A DNA stretch of 64,000 nt from Albibacterium bauzanense (GTDB lineage Bacteria; Bacteroidota; Bacteroidia; Sphingobacteriales; Sphingobacteriaceae). Where the stretch lies: positions 124,001 through 188,000 of the forward strand of contig NZ_SMGO01000002.1 of NCBI RefSeq assembly GCF_004339765.1, written 5' to 3'. How positions within the stretch are numbered: position 1 is the first letter of the stretch; each line of letters opens with the position of its first letter. The notes beneath the pieces are model-generated. The model searched no databases. It worked only from the letters and a program-made list of their open reading frames with translations, and had not been told where the DNA came from. Of the stretch, positions 18,066 through 27,719 are shown piece by piece. A program made the position numbers and the translations under genes.

Positions 18066-18947
18066 ATGATTGAACTTCCAGTTATTTCAGCAAACCAATT
18101 ACAGCGCAAACCTGATTGGCTACGTGTTAAATTACCTGTGGGAAAAGAATATCGCCATGTGCGTAGTTTGGTAGATACCCACAAACTGCATACAATCTGT
18201 GAAAGTGGAAACTGTCCGAATATGGGTGAATGCTGGGGAGCAGGAACCGCTACGTTTATGATATTAGGAAATATCTGCACGCGCTCATGTTCTTTCTGTG
18301 CGGTAGCTACCGGAAGACCGAAGGCTGTAGATTTAGAAGAACCCAATCGTGTTGCTGAATCTGTACGCCTGATGGAAGTGAAACACTGTGTGATCACATC
18401 CGTAGATCGTGACGATTTAAAAGACGGTGGGTCAACCATCTGGGCAGAAACAATCAATGCCATCCGTCGCGAAAGCCCGGATACAACATTAGAAACTTTA
18501 ATACCTGACTTCAGAGGGATCTGGGAAAACCTGGATCGCGTATTAGCCGTTAGACCAGAAGTAGTATCTCATAACCTTGAGACTGTACGCCGCTTAACTC
18601 GTGAAGTACGAATTCAAGCTAAATACGACCGCAGCCTTGAGTGCCTAAGACGCATTTCAGAAGCTGGATTACGTACCAAATCAGGTATTATGCTTGGTTT
18701 CGGTGAAACAGAAGAAGATGTTATTGAAGCAATGAACGACTTATACAATGTAGGAGTTCATGTATTAACCTTGGGCCAATACTTACAACCCAGCAAAAAC
18801 CATCACCCGGTAGTTGAATGGATTACACCAGAACAGTTTAACCGCTATAAAGAAATCGGTTTAGAAATAGGATTCAAATATGTAGAAAGCGGACCATTAG
18901 TCCGCTCATCATACCATGCTGAAAAGCACTTATTTGATATGCAATAG
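18066..18947 (+). CDS. lipA: lipoyl synthase
   Basis: The 293-residue radical-SAM enzyme inserts sulfur into octanoyl groups to make lipoate on 2-oxoacid dehydrogenases. The auxiliary cluster motif [12 protein letters not shown] and the radical-SAM motif CTRSCSFC are both intact, and the closing RSSYHAE motif is present. An upstream in-frame start would add 23 residues; ATG 18066 is chosen from family length and because the -7 element occupies the upstream region. No lipB is adjacent. Confidence 0.96.
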   Translation: MIELPVISANQLQRKPDWLRVKLPVGKEYRHVRSLVDTHKLHTICESGNCPNMGECWGAGTATFMILGNICTRSCSFCAVATGRPKAVDLEEPNRVAESVRLMEVKHCVITSVDRDDLKDGGSTIWAETINAIRRESPDTTLETLIPDFRGIWENLDRVLAVRPEVVSHNLETVRRLTREVRIQAKYDRSLECLRRISEAGLRTKSGIMLGFGETEEDVIEAMNDLYNVGVHVLTLGQYLQPSKNHHPVVEWITPEQFNRYKEIGLEIGFKYVESGPLVRSSYHAEKHLFDMQ

Positions 18948-18954
18948 ACAAGAG

Positions 18955-18986
18955 CTTGATAAACGATAGCTTTATCGTTTATCAAG
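18955..18986. terminator. bidirectional hairpin terminator between lipA and doxX
   Basis: A perfect 14-bp inverted repeat (18955-18968 with 18973-18986) has the 4-nt loop GCTT. The right arm overlaps the last codons and stop of the DoxX gene on the minus strand, so the terminator is partly coding. Confidence 0.7.
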
Positions 18987-19382
18987 ACTGTATTTACCCG
19001 GACCGACAAATATCAACCCAAAGAAAACAATAGCCATTTCTAATGCACGAGAGGCAACTGCTATTCCATCTCCGGCAGAAAGATGATAGATACCTGCCAT
19101 GATCATGGTGAACAATAAGAAAATACAAGCCGGACGGTAAAACAGTCCAAGCAATAAAAACAATCCGCCAAGCCCTTCAGCAAGAGCAGCCATAAAACCC
19201 CAGAAAGCCGGGAAAAAGTGAATATTGATATTGCTCATTGCAGAACCTACTCCTGTCCACATTTCCGGACCGCCTGATAATTTAGGAAAACCATGGATAG
19301 TTATAAAGAACAATCCTAAGCCGATACGCATCAGCAATAATCCTAAATCCTTGTAATTCCCTAATGAAGATAATAAAGCCAT
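18972..19382 (-). CDS. DoxX family membrane protein
   Basis: The 136-residue protein has four membrane helices (about 12-30, 50-72, 75-95, 105-125) and the DoxX-type RIGLGLFFITIHGFPKLSGG opening. Members are small quinone- or redox-associated membrane proteins of unclear role. Only 1 bp lies between it and the LD-carboxypeptidase stop, so it is the second gene of that operon. Its last four codons form part of a terminator stem. Confidence 0.85.
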   Translation of the reverse strand: MALLSSLGNYKDLGLLLMRIGLGLFFITIHGFPKLSGGPEMWTGVGSAMSNINIHFFPAFWGFMAALAEGLGGLFLLLGLFYRPACIFLLFTMIMAGIYHLSAGDGIAVASRALEMAIVFFGLIFVGPGKYSLDKR

Positions 19383-19383
19383 A

Positions 19384-20280
19384 CTAAATGTAATTTAAAG
19401 TAACCGATTTTTCTTGAACGCGCAAAGTTACCGCTTTCCCGAAAATTAATGTCTTATTATTGTCAATATGCCCGGCAGGAAAATCAGTCGCCACGGGGTA
19501 TTCATATTCCTTAACCAAATCAATAACCATCTCAGGCACAGAAAAACCAAAGCCCGGTTCTTTGTCCTTAAGAGCAGTAAAAGCCCCTACTATCAGTCCT
19601 TTTAAGTCCTTTAACTTTCCTGCACGCTTAAGCATACGCAGCATCCTGTCAATAGAATAGTAATATTCTCCCACATCCTCTATAAAAAGGATCTTACCCC
19701 GATAATCCACTTCAGAAGTCGAACCCGAAATACTTAATAAGATCGATAGATTACCCCCTGTCAATATCCCCTCTCCATAGCCTGCCTTATTTTCAAATCT
19801 ACTTGTATATTGATAAGAAATATCTTCTCCAAAAAGAGCTTTCCGCAAGGTTTCTAAAGAAGTTTTAGTTGCATCAGGTATGGTAAGAGGCATTTGTCCG
19901 TGCACCGTTGCAATTCCAAACAAAGCTTGTACATGACTATGCAGTACAGTGATATCGCTAAATCCGATGATCCATTTTGGATTATTCTCAAAAGTAGAAA
20001 AGTCAATTTTGTCAATAATCCGCACCATTCCATAACCCCCACGAGCCGCAAAAACAGCTTTAATAGAAGTATCATTTAGCATATGCTGCAAATCATTTGC
20101 CCGCAACTCATCATTTCCGGCAAACTGATGGAAGAAAGAACTAACCGATTTACCGATAATAACTTCCAAACCCCACGACTCCAGCAACTTTACAGCATCA
20201 TCCAAGCCTCCGGGAATATTCCCTGCCGGAGCAACAATCCCAATTTTATCTCTTTTTTTTAAAAACGGAGGCACTTTCAT
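19384..20280 (-). CDS. LD-carboxypeptidase (peptidase family S66)
   Basis: The 298-residue enzyme cleaves the L,D bond to the terminal D-Ala of recycled murein peptides. The nucleophile motif IGFSDIT (Ser), the EDVGEYYYSIDRML glutamate and the GHIDNNKTL histidine complete the Ser-Glu-His triad. I start at ATG 20280 (MKVPPFLKKRDKIG); 33 extra residues upstream are not family-like and would overlap the metG promoter region. No signal peptide is present, which fits a cytoplasmic LdcA. Confidence 0.9.
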   Translation of the reverse strand: MKVPPFLKKRDKIGIVAPAGNIPGGLDDAVKLLESWGLEVIIGKSVSSFFHQFAGNDELRANDLQHMLNDTSIKAVFAARGGYGMVRIIDKIDFSTFENNPKWIIGFSDITVLHSHVQALFGIATVHGQMPLTIPDATKTSLETLRKALFGEDISYQYTSRFENKAGYGEGILTGGNLSILLSISGSTSEVDYRGKILFIEDVGEYYYSIDRMLRMLKRAGKLKDLKGLIVGAFTALKDKEPGFGFSVPEMVIDLVKEYEYPVATDFPAGHIDNNKTLIFGKAVTLRVQEKSVTLNYI

Positions 20281-20313
20281 ACGATTATCGGTTTTAGAAA
20301 CCACAAATTGAAT

Positions 20314-20321
20314 TATCTTTG
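20314..20321 (+). promoter_or_regulatory. -7 promoter element (TATCTTTG) upstream of metG
   Basis: Exact TAnnTTTG match 65 nt before the TTG start of metG, leaving a leader of about 60 nt. No T-box-like structure is evident in that short leader. Confidence 0.5.
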
Positions 20322-20386
20322 TACAATTAACAAATATCGCACAAATTCCTTGGTACGATATTACAAAATAACAAAACACGAAGAGA

Positions 20387-22456
20387 TTGAAAGCGCAAGA
20401 AACAAAAAGATTTACGATAACCTCTGCTTTGCCCTATGCAAACGGCCCACTTCATATCGGACATTTAGCTGGAGCTTATATTCCATCTGATATATTTGCC
20501 CGCTTTCAGCGACTTAAAAAACACGATGTTTTGCATGTGTGCGGATCAGATGAACACGGTGCAGCAATTACCATAAAAGCTAAAAAAGAAGGAAGTACGC
20601 CTCAACAGATCGTTGACAAGTATCATTTCCAGATCATGGAAAGCTTTAAAGAATTTGGGATTGCTTTCGACATTTACCATCGCACCTCTACTCACATTCA
20701 CCACGAACTTTCACAAGAATTTTTCTTGAACCTTTATAACAAAGGAGAATTCATTGAGAAAATTTCAGAACAATATTACGACGAAGATTTCAATCAGTTT
20801 TTAGCCGACAGATACATTATAGGTACCTGCCCAAATTGCCATAGCGAAGGTGCTTATGGCGACCAATGTGAGAAATGCGGCACATCCTTAAATCCGACCG
20901 ATTTAATTAATCCTATTTCTACCTTAAGTGGAAAATCTCCTGTTTTAAGAGAAACAAAACATTGGTACTTACCGCTTGATAAGTATCAGGACTTTTTAGA
21001 AAAATGGCTGATTGAAGGCAAGAAAGATATTCTAAAGTCCAACGTATTCGGACAATGCAGCTCTTGGCTAAAATCGGGTTTACAAGCCCGCTCTATGACC
21101 CGTGATCTGGATTGGGGAGTAGATGTTCCGCTTAAAGAAGCTGAAGGTAAAAAGCTATATGTTTGGCTTGATGCTCCTATCGGCTATATATCTGCCTCTA
21201 AACAGTGGGCGCTTGATACCAACAACGATTGGGAAAAGTACTGGAAAATACAAGCAGACCCAAAAGACAATGCACACTTAATTCACTTTATTGGAAAAGA
21301 TAACATCGTTTTCCATTGCATCATTTTCCCGGCAATTTTAAAAGCACATGGCGATTATATTTTACCTGAAAACATCCCGGCTAATGAGTTCTTAAACCTG
21401 GAAGGCGATAAGCTTTCTACCTCAAGAAATCATGCGGTATGGCTTCATGAATACTTAAACGAATTCCCTCAAAGACAGGATGAATTGCGCTACGTATTGA
21501 CATCCATCTTACCTGAAACATCCGACAGTGAGTTTACCTGGAAAGACTTTCAGGCACGTATCAACAATGAATTGGTTGCTATTTTTGGTAACTTCATTAA
21601 CCGCGTCATGGTACTTTCTCATAAGTATTTTGATGGAAAAGTAATGGAAGCTTCTGCACTTACTGAAAACGACCGCAATGTATTGGAAGAGCTTGCACAC
21701 TATCCTGAAAAGATAGAAAAATCAATCAACGACTACCGTTTCCGCGAAGCATTATCGCACTTCATAAACGTTGCCCGTTTAGGAAATAAATACCTGGCTG
21801 AAGAAGAACCCTGGAAAGTAATAAAAACTGACGAGGAGCGCGTTAAAACCGTATTAAACGTAAGCTTGCAGATAGCATCTAACCTGGCTATCCTGGCATT
21901 ACCTTTCTTACCGTTCACTGCCGAAAAGCTGTTTGCTATGTTGAACCAAACCCAGAAGGATTGGGATAATGCCGGCAAACCTGACCTGTTACAACCGGGT
22001 CATCAATTAGGTGATGTACAACTTCTTTTTGAAAAGATTACCGATGAGCAGGTTCAGTTTCAACTAGATAAGTTGGCTCAGGCAAAAATCGATAATCAGC
22101 CTGCGAAAAGTGAAACCAGTGCGGCGAAATCCAATATCAGCTTTGATGATTTCTCAGCGATGGATATCCGCACAGGAAAAATCATTGCTGCAGAAAAAGT
22201 TGCTAAAACCAAGAAACTGCTAAAATTAACCATCGATACCGGCATTGATCAACGTACTGTCGTATCTGGAATCGCAGAGTTCTATCAACCCGACGAGATC
22301 ATCGGAAAGCAAGTATCGATCTTAATTAACCTCGAGCCTCGCGCTATCAAAGGAATCCAATCACAAGGAATGATTCTGATGGCTGAAGACAACAATGGAA
22401 AATTAAGCTTCGTTGCACCGCTGGATGATATTAACCCCGGTAGCACCATCCGATAA
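20387..22456 (+). CDS. metG: methionyl-tRNA synthetase with C-terminal tRNA-binding domain
   Basis: The 689-residue class I synthetase has [11 protein letters not shown] (HIGH), a zinc-knuckle insert ([17 protein letters not shown]), the KMSKS equivalent KLSTS and a C-terminal Trbp111-like OB domain (about 575-689, starting [14 protein letters not shown]). The C-terminal domain promotes dimerisation and tRNA binding. The apparent start codon is TTG 20387 ([12 protein letters not shown]); no in-frame ATG fits. The gene ends before a repeat-rich intergenic region. Confidence 0.95.
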   Translation: MKAQETKRFTITSALPYANGPLHIGHLAGAYIPSDIFARFQRLKKHDVLHVCGSDEHGAAITIKAKKEGSTPQQIVDKYHFQIMESFKEFGIAFDIYHRTSTHIHHELSQEFFLNLYNKGEFIEKISEQYYDEDFNQFLADRYIIGTCPNCHSEGAYGDQCEKCGTSLNPTDLINPISTLSGKSPVLRETKHWYLPLDKYQDFLEKWLIEGKKDILKSNVFGQCSSWLKSGLQARSMTRDLDWGVDVPLKEAEGKKLYVWLDAPIGYISASKQWALDTNNDWEKYWKIQADPKDNAHLIHFIGKDNIVFHCIIFPAILKAHGDYILPENIPANEFLNLEGDKLSTSRNHAVWLHEYLNEFPQRQDELRYVLTSILPETSDSEFTWKDFQARINNELVAIFGNFINRVMVLSHKYFDGKVMEASALTENDRNVLEELAHYPEKIEKSINDYRFREALSHFINVARLGNKYLAEEEPWKVIKTDEERVKTVLNVSLQIASNLAILALPFLPFTAEKLFAMLNQTQKDWDNAGKPDLLQPGHQLGDVQLLFEKITDEQVQFQLDKLAQAKIDNQPAKSETSAAKSNISFDDFSAMDIRTGKIIAAEKVAKTKKLLKLTIDTGIDQRTVVSGIAEFYQPDEIIGKQVSILINLEPRAIKGIQSQGMILMAEDNNGKLSFVAPLDDINPGSTIR

Positions 22457-22590
22457 ACTCCATTATTTCATCAATTTTCAGCTGCATTTAAGCAGCATGG
22501 AATTGCTATGTCTTTATTTTACTATAGCGCTTACGATGCTGTATAATCTGTCGAAACCCTGATCGAAGATCGTTAAAATCGCGATTTACT

Positions 22591-22691
22591 CAAACAAGGG
22601 TTAAACAGGGTTCAAACAGGGACCAAACAGGGGCATAACAGTCCTATTGCCCTTGTTTGAACCCTGTTTGATCCTTGCTTTATTCCTGTTT
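22591..22691. repeat. dyad array of 11-bp-phased AAACAGGG / CCCTGTTT repeats
   Basis: Five forward units start at 22592, 22603, 22614, 22625 and 22636, with (A/T)AACAG or AAACA cores, mostly AAACAGGG. Four inverted units have TGTTT (or TGCTT) cores at 22654, 22665, 22676 and 22687. Spacing is exactly 11 bp in each half, about one helical turn. The two halves can pair as a long imperfect hairpin around 22645. A related array lies at 63383-63473. Confidence 0.8.
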
Positions 22692-22742
22692 AACTATTAT
22701 AAAGTTAACGCTAGTCTATGTTTAATTTAGGTCTATAAACGC

Positions 22743-22776
22743 AAAAAGAGGATGCTCTTTCGAACATCCTCTTTTT
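22743..22776. terminator. bidirectional terminator between metG and frr
   Basis: A perfect 12-bp inverted repeat, AAAAAGAGGATG (22743-22754) with CATCCTCTTTTT (22765-22776), with a 10-nt loop. A and T runs flank the stem on both strands, so it can serve both converging genes. Confidence 0.85.
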
Positions 22777-22796
22777 ATCAACAGGGTTGAATTATT

Positions 22797-23360
22797 TTAT
22801 ACCGTCATGATATCATGCTCTTTCAATTCGGCTAGCTTATCAACTTTAGCGATATATCTATCTGTTAATTTTTGAATTTCTGCTTCTCCGTCTTTTATTT
22901 CGTCTTCAGAAGCTCCATCATTTTTTAATTTTCTTAATTGTTCATTTCCATCTTTACGAAGGTTTCTAACAGCAATCCGTCCGCGTTCTGCTTCATCTTT
23001 CACTTTTTTAACCAAATCTTTTCTACGTTCTTCGGTTAAAGGTGGAATTAATAAGCGGATAACATTACCATCGTTTTGAGGATTTAAACCAATGTTTGAA
23101 TCGATGATCGCTTTTTCGATCGTTTGAAGAAGATTCTTCTCCCAAGGTTGAATAACCAATGTACGCGCATCGGGCGTATTGATGGTTGCAACTTGGGATA
23201 AAGGAGATGCGGCTCCATAATAATCAATATATATACCATCAAGCATAGATGGCATTGCTTTTCCAGCACGTATCTTGGTTAATTCATTGTCTGCGAAAGA
23301 CACGGCCTTTTCCATACTTTCAGCCGTATCGTCCAGTTGTAATTTTACGAGGTCGTTCAT
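22797..23360 (-). CDS. frr: ribosome recycling factor
   Basis: The 187-residue factor splits post-termination ribosomes together with EF-G. The family pattern is clear: KIRAGKAMPSMLDGIYIDYYG, then PLSQVATINTPDARTLVIQPWE, and the C-terminal helix ending LAELKEHDIMTV. It follows pyrH with a 45-bp gap, a classic pyrH-frr order, though it also has its own -7 element. Confidence 0.97.
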   Translation of the reverse strand: MNDLVKLQLDDTAESMEKAVSFADNELTKIRAGKAMPSMLDGIYIDYYGAASPLSQVATINTPDARTLVIQPWEKNLLQTIEKAIIDSNIGLNPQNDGNVIRLLIPPLTEERRKDLVKKVKDEAERGRIAVRNLRKDGNEQLRKLKNDGASEDEIKDGEAEIQKLTDRYIAKVDKLAELKEHDIMTV

Positions 23361-23378
23361 GGGTATCTAATTTAAAAT

Positions 23379-23386
23379 CAAAAATA
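23379..23386 (-). promoter_or_regulatory. -7 promoter element (TATTTTTG) for frr
   Basis: Exact TAnnTTTG match on the minus strand, 18 nt before the frr start, within the pyrH-frr gap. It suggests frr can be transcribed apart from pyrH, though A/T-rich context raises the chance level. Confidence 0.4.
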
Positions 23387-23405
23387 GCATTTTTTCCAAG
23401 AAATG

Positions 23406-24110
23406 TTATCGTACCAGGGTTCCAATAGTTTCTCCCTGTACTAACTTTAAGAAGTTGCCTTCCTTATTCATATCAAAAACAATGATCGGCAGGTTATTTT
23501 CATGACAAAGCGTAAAAGCAGTCATATCCATCACACTTAAACCACGATCATAGATATCCTGGAAACTTAGTTCTTCAAAACGAGTGGCTGTAGCATCTTT
23601 TAACGGATCTGAAGTATAGATCCCATCAACACGGGTTCCTTTTAGAACAACATCTGCATTGATTTCAATGGCACGCAAAGAAGCTGCCGTATCGGTTGTA
23701 AAGTATGGGTTACCTGTACCTGCACCAAAAATAACTACACGTCCTTTTTCTAAGTGGCGAACGGCTCTTCTACGAATAAAAGGTTCGCAAATCTGCTCCA
23801 TTTTGATGGCAGTCAGCAGGCGTGTTTTCAACTCCACTTTCTCTAACGCATCTTGCAAAGCCATGGAATTAATAACAGTTGCAAGCATACCCATATAGTC
23901 TGCCTGTACCCTATCCATTCCTGATTTCTCAGCACTTAAACCGCGATATATATTTCCGCCACCAATTACAATGGCAATTTCAACGCCTTCATTGTGCACA
24001 TTTTTAATCTCACGAGCGTACTGGGCTACTCGATCTATATCAATTCCATAATTTTTCTCACCCATCAGGGCTTCACCACTAAGTTTTAATAAGATGCGTT
24101 TGTATTTCAT
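23406..24110 (-). CDS. pyrH: UMP kinase
   Basis: The 234-residue hexameric kinase of the amino-acid-kinase fold phosphorylates [22 protein letters not shown] and the [20 protein letters not shown] and VDGIYTSDP motifs are as expected for bacterial PyrH. It precedes frr. The usual tsf neighbour of many bacteria is not present upstream; a 268-bp non-coding gap follows instead. Confidence 0.97.
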   Translation of the reverse strand: MKYKRILLKLSGEALMGEKNYGIDIDRVAQYAREIKNVHNEGVEIAIVIGGGNIYRGLSAEKSGMDRVQADYMGMLATVINSMALQDALEKVELKTRLLTAIKMEQICEPFIRRRAVRHLEKGRVVIFGAGTGNPYFTTDTAASLRAIEINADVVLKGTRVDGIYTSDPLKDATATRFEELSFQDIYDRGLSVMDMTAFTLCHENNLPIIVFDMNKEGNFLKLVQGETIGTLVR

Positions 24111-24151
24111 TGCGTTTTCTGAATGTTGAAGAAGTATTACTATTCAGGCAT

Positions 24152-24159
24152 CAAAGGTA
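24152..24159 (-). promoter_or_regulatory. -7 promoter element (TACCTTTG) for pyrH
   Basis: Exact TAnnTTTG match on the minus strand, 41 nt before the pyrH start. No clear -33 box. Confidence 0.55.
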
Positions 24160-24293
24160 AACCATTTTTTTAAATACCCCTGCTGTCTTTTACAATTAGG
24201 GAGCCAATTATTGAGATTAATCAATAGAAACAAAAAAAGAGGGTATTTAAAAAGGCACGAATAGTAAAGCTTCTTCTTTTCGGCGCCCTTTTT

Positions 24294-24325
24294 TTTGTAA
24301 CAATACAATTAAAGTTCTATACTTG
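24294..24325 (+). promoter_or_regulatory. promoter: TTTG-N20-TATACTTG
   Basis: A -33 TTTG (24294-24297) is followed after 20 bp by TATACTTG (24318-24325), one mismatch from TAnnTTTG. The spacing is ideal for the Bacteroidota housekeeping sigma factor. It would drive the beta-barrel gene 53 bp downstream. Confidence 0.6.
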
Positions 24326-24378
24326 CGCCTTAAACTAATTCTATCCAAAAACCTTAGAATAAACTCTATCTAAATTAA

Positions 24379-24906
24379 ATGAAGAAACTCTTATTGTGTG
24401 CCGTAACAGCATTAATATTCTTTAATGCAAAAGCTCAAGAAGTTAAAAGCACAATCAAAATCAACCCTTTAAGTGCTTTATTAAGTACTGGATCCGTGTT
24501 TTACGAAAGAAAAGTTAACGAAGGTATGTCGGTGCAGCTTGGTGTTGCTTATACCGGGGTTAAACTTGATGACACTAAATTTAATGGTCTTGCAATTACT
24601 CCGGAGGTTCGTTTTTATATTAAAAAACACGCTCCAACCGGAATGTATGCAGCTCCATTCTTAAAATATCAAAATTATACCATTTCTGACCACACAGACA
24701 AAGGTAGTTATACCTCATTTGGCGGTGGCGCATTGATGGGGCACCAATGGGTATATAACAGTGGTTTTACCCTGGATCTGTTTTTTGGGCCAAGTTATAA
24801 CAACGGAAAATACAAAGCTACAATCGGAACTGACGAGCCAGATATTAAAGGCGGAATCGAAGGATTTGGTATCCGTACTGGTGTTGCTATAGGATTTGGT
24901 TTTTAA
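24379..24906 (+). CDS. small outer-membrane beta-barrel protein (DUF3575-like)
   Basis: The 175-residue product has a signal peptide (1-19, ending NAKA) and alternating amphipathic strands. The last strand ends in Phe (GVAIGFGF), the typical C-terminal signal of outer-membrane beta-barrels. It resembles DUF3575 proteins of Bacteroidota; no activity is known. It is a single-gene unit with its own promoter and terminator. Confidence 0.8.
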   Translation: MKKLLLCAVTALIFFNAKAQEVKSTIKINPLSALLSTGSVFYERKVNEGMSVQLGVAYTGVKLDDTKFNGLAITPEVRFYIKKHAPTGMYAAPFLKYQNYTISDHTDKGSYTSFGGGALMGHQWVYNSGFTLDLFFGPSYNNGKYKATIGTDEPDIKGGIEGFGIRTGVAIGFGF

Positions 24907-24909
24907 TAA

Positions 24910-24943
24910 AAGAGGGTATCCTAAATATATAGGATACCCTCTT
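24910..24943. terminator. bidirectional terminator after the beta-barrel gene
   Basis: A perfect 14-bp inverted repeat (24910-24923 with 24930-24943) with a 6-nt loop, carrying GGGTATCC in the stem. It lies between the converging beta-barrel and asd genes. Confidence 0.83.
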
Positions 24944-24964
24944 GCAATTTTTATTATTTGCTGC

Positions 24965-25954
24965 TTAAACCAGCTTGTTCTTTACTAAATATTCTGCAAC
25001 TTGTACCGCATTGGTTGCTGCCCCTTTGCGTAAATTATCAGCAACTACCCATAGGTTTAAGGTGTTATCCTGAGTTTCATCGCGACGGATTCTACCTACA
25101 AACACTTCATCTTTTTCATGCGCATCTAATGGCATTGGATATTTCTGATTAGCAGGATCATCAACAACAACCACTCCTGATTGTTTTGAAAGGATGCTGC
25201 GTACTTCGTTTAAATCAAAATCATTCTCAAACTCAATGTTGATAGACTCTGAATGACCACCTATTACCGGGATACGAACTGTAGTAGCGGTTACACGGAT
25301 TGAATCATCGCCCATGATTTTATTGGTTTCCTGAATCATCTTCATCTCTTCCTTGGTATATCCGTTTTCTACGAATACATCGATCTGAGGAATCACATTT
25401 AAATCGATTTTGTATGGATAGGCCTTTTCACCTTCAATACCTGCACGCTCATCATTTAATTGTGCAACGGCTTTAACACCGGTACCCGTAACCGACTGAT
25501 AGGTAGAAACTACCACTCTTTTAATTTTATATTTATCATGCAAAGGCTTCAATACTACAACCATTTGAATGGTAGAGCAATTTGGATTTGCGATAATACG
25601 ATCATCAGCGGTTAATACCGAAGCATTAACTTCAGGAACGATTAGTTTCTTTGTAGGATCCATCCGCCAAGCAGAAGAATTATCAACTACAATGGTTCCT
25701 GCCTCTGCAAATTTAGGGGCAAATTCTGTTGAAGTTGAACCGCCGGCTGAAAACAGGGCGATATCAGGTTTTAATGCAATTGCTTCATCTGCTGTGACTA
25801 CCTTAAACTTATTTCCCTTGAAACTAATTTCCTTACCCTTACTTCTTTCTGAAGCAACGGGAATTAATTCAGTAACCGGGAAGTTTCGTTCCTCTAGTAC
25901 TTTTAAAATCATAGATCCAACCAGACCTGTAGCACCAACAACTGCAACTTTCAT
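24965..25954 (-). CDS. asd: aspartate-semialdehyde dehydrogenase
   Basis: The 329-residue NADP-dependent enzyme makes aspartate semialdehyde for Lys/DAP, Thr and Met synthesis. The nucleotide-binding VGATGLVGSMIL, catalytic Cys in NPNCSTIQM and catalytic His in GGHSESINIE are all present. It provides the precursor of the diaminopimelate epimerised by DapF (53314-54105). It is monocistronic with its own promoter. Confidence 0.97.
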   Translation of the reverse strand: MKVAVVGATGLVGSMILKVLEERNFPVTELIPVASERSKGKEISFKGNKFKVVTADEAIALKPDIALFSAGGSTSTEFAPKFAEAGTIVVDNSSAWRMDPTKKLIVPEVNASVLTADDRIIANPNCSTIQMVVVLKPLHDKYKIKRVVVSTYQSVTGTGVKAVAQLNDERAGIEGEKAYPYKIDLNVIPQIDVFVENGYTKEEMKMIQETNKIMGDDSIRVTATTVRIPVIGGHSESINIEFENDFDLNEVRSILSKQSGVVVVDDPANQKYPMPLDAHEKDEVFVGRIRRDETQDNTLNLWVVADNLRKGAATNAVQVAEYLVKNKLV

Positions 25955-26023
25955 TTTTTTTAATTTTTACTTTAATTAATTATTAATATTTATACCAATA
26001 GGTACATAAAACACGCGAAAGTA

Positions 26024-26031
26024 CAAAAATA
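26024..26031 (-). promoter_or_regulatory. -7 promoter element (TATTTTTG) for asd
   Basis: Exact TAnnTTTG on the minus strand, 69 nt before the asd start. A TTTG lies 22 bp further upstream (26054-26057), close to ideal -33 spacing. Confidence 0.5.
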
Positions 26032-26077
26032 TTGCCTATTTATAGCGGGGCTACAAAATATTTACAACATTCAAACA

Positions 26078-27616
26078 TTAGCCTGCCCAGCTTTCGCGAT
26101 CTAAAGATCGATATTGGATAGCTTCGGCCAAGTGCTCATTCTCAATATGTTCGCTCGCATCGAGGTCTGCAATGGTTCTTGACACTTTTAATATTCGATT
26201 ATAAGCGCGGGCCGAGAGCCCCAATCGTTCCATTGCGGACTTAAGCAATTGTTGTCCGGATGCAGATACATGACATATTTCGCGAACCATACGATCTTCC
26301 ATTTGAGCATTGCAATGCACTTCCTGATTGGTTATAAAACGGCCTGATTGTTTTTCACGAGCTTTGATTACGCGATCTCTTACTGTTGCACTATTTTCTG
26401 ATTGTCCGCTTAAGCTCAGCTCATTAAAATCTACCGGTGTAACCTCAATGTGTAAATCAATGCGATCTAATAAAGGGCCGGAGATCTTACTAAGATACTT
26501 TTGTACAACACCCGGTGAACAAATGCAATCTTTTTCAGGATGATTATAATAACCGCAGGGGCAAGGATTCATGGAAGCGATTAACATAAAACTAGCTGGA
26601 TAATCGACTGTTAAGCGTGCTCTTGAAATTGTTATTTTTCGTTCTTCCAAAGGTTGTCGCATAACTTCCAGAACCGAGCGTTTAAACTCAGGCATCTCAT
26701 CTAAAAACAATACTCCATGATGTGCCAGTGAAATCTCGCCCGGCTGTGGATTAGCTCCGCCTCCAACCAAAGCAACATCGCTGATTGTATGATGAGGAGC
26801 ACGAAATGGGCGAACGGTCATTAATGATTCTGTTGCTGCCAACCTGCCTGCTACAGAATGAATTTTAGTGGTTTCTAATGATTCGTGCAAATTCAAAGGT
26901 GGAAGAATAGTAGGCAAGCGCTTCGCCAACATAGTTTTACCAGAACCAGGGGGCCCGATCAGGATTACATTGTGACCGCCGGCTGCTGCAATTTCCAAAG
27001 CTCTTTTGATATTGCTCTGTCCGCTAACATCGGAGAAGTCGCTTTCATAGTTATTGATGTTCCTCTGAAATTCTGTTCGTGGATCTACATGGGTTTCTTC
27101 AAGAATTGTTTTACCATCCATAAAGGAAATTACATCTGCGATATTCTCCACTCCATACACCTGAAAGCCACTAACAATGGCGGCCTCCCGAGCATTATCT
27201 TTTGGCAGAATAATACCTTTAAAGCCATCTTGCTTAGCCTGAATGGCTATGGGTAAAGCTCCTTTAATAGGTTGAATTCCTCCATCAAGAGAAAGTTCAC
27301 CGAGTATTAAGAAGTCATTGAGCTTTTCTGTTTGCAACTGACCAGAGGCTCCTAAAATTGCCATTGCAATAGCGAGATCATAAGCTGATCCTTCTTTTCG
27401 GATATCGGCAGGTGCTAAATTAACTACTATTTTCTGTCGGGGCATTCGGGAGCCGGCAGACTGTATGGCACTTTCTATTCGTTGCAGGCTTTCCTTAATG
27501 GCACTGTCGGGTAAGCCTACAATGTAATATTTTGTACCCGAAGTAACTTTTACCTCAACTGTAACGGTTATTGATTCAATGCCATAAACAGAACTAGCGT
27601 AGGTTTTAACAAGCAT
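26078..27616 (-). CDS. comM: YifB/ComM family AAA+ ATPase (Mg-chelatase-like)
   Basis: The 512-residue protein has an N-terminal Lon-protease-like domain (about 1-170), a AAA+ module with Walker A GPPGSGKTMLAKRL and Walker B VLFLDEMPEF, and a C-terminal Mg_chelatase_C domain. Cysteines in NPCPCGYYNHPEKDCIC may bind zinc. ComM of Vibrio is a hexameric helicase for branch migration during natural transformation. Whether this organism is competent is not shown; the family is also kept in non-competent bacteria. Confidence 0.92.
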   Translation of the reverse strand: MLVKTYASSVYGIESITVTVEVKVTSGTKYYIVGLPDSAIKESLQRIESAIQSAGSRMPRQKIVVNLAPADIRKEGSAYDLAIAMAILGASGQLQTEKLNDFLILGELSLDGGIQPIKGALPIAIQAKQDGFKGIILPKDNAREAAIVSGFQVYGVENIADVISFMDGKTILEETHVDPRTEFQRNINNYESDFSDVSGQSNIKRALEIAAAGGHNVILIGPPGSGKTMLAKRLPTILPPLNLHESLETTKIHSVAGRLAATESLMTVRPFRAPHHTISDVALVGGGANPQPGEISLAHHGVLFLDEMPEFKRSVLEVMRQPLEERKITISRARLTVDYPASFMLIASMNPCPCGYYNHPEKDCICSPGVVQKYLSKISGPLLDRIDLHIEVTPVDFNELSLSGQSENSATVRDRVIKAREKQSGRFITNQEVHCNAQMEDRMVREICHVSASGQQLLKSAMERLGLSARAYNRILKVSRTIADLDASEHIENEHLAEAIQYRSLDRESWAG

Positions 27617-27719
27617 AAAACGTTTTTCCCTAATATAGAGAAGAAAACAGAGATAAGCGAAAACGACCGCGAGAGACGCAGTTAATTAGCAAGAATAATG
27701 ATCAACGAAAGGTTCTTTT

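Larger units (their letters stand above)
22457..22796. other. intergenic region between convergent metG and frr
   Basis: These 340 bp hold no gene I can support. The first part (22457-22590) shows nothing recognisable. The middle (22591-22691) is an 11-bp-phased repeat array with dyad layout, and the end (22743-22776) is a bidirectional terminator. Confidence 0.8.

Noticed and set aside
18053-18463. Minus-strand open frame of 136 codons inside lipA
   Set aside because: It is complementary to the well-supported lipA radical-SAM region and has no recognisable product.
22591-22691. Possible CRISPR array
   Set aside because: Units are 11 bp with no unique spacers and the array is a dyad; no cas gene is near.
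24111-24293. tRNA or small RNA gene upstream of pyrH
   Set aside because: I looked for cloverleaf-like pairing and a CCA end and found none; only promoters are supported in this gap.
25569-25979. Plus-strand open frame of 136 codons
   Set aside because: It lies antisense to asd, has low-complexity Ser/Thr/Ala composition and no start context.
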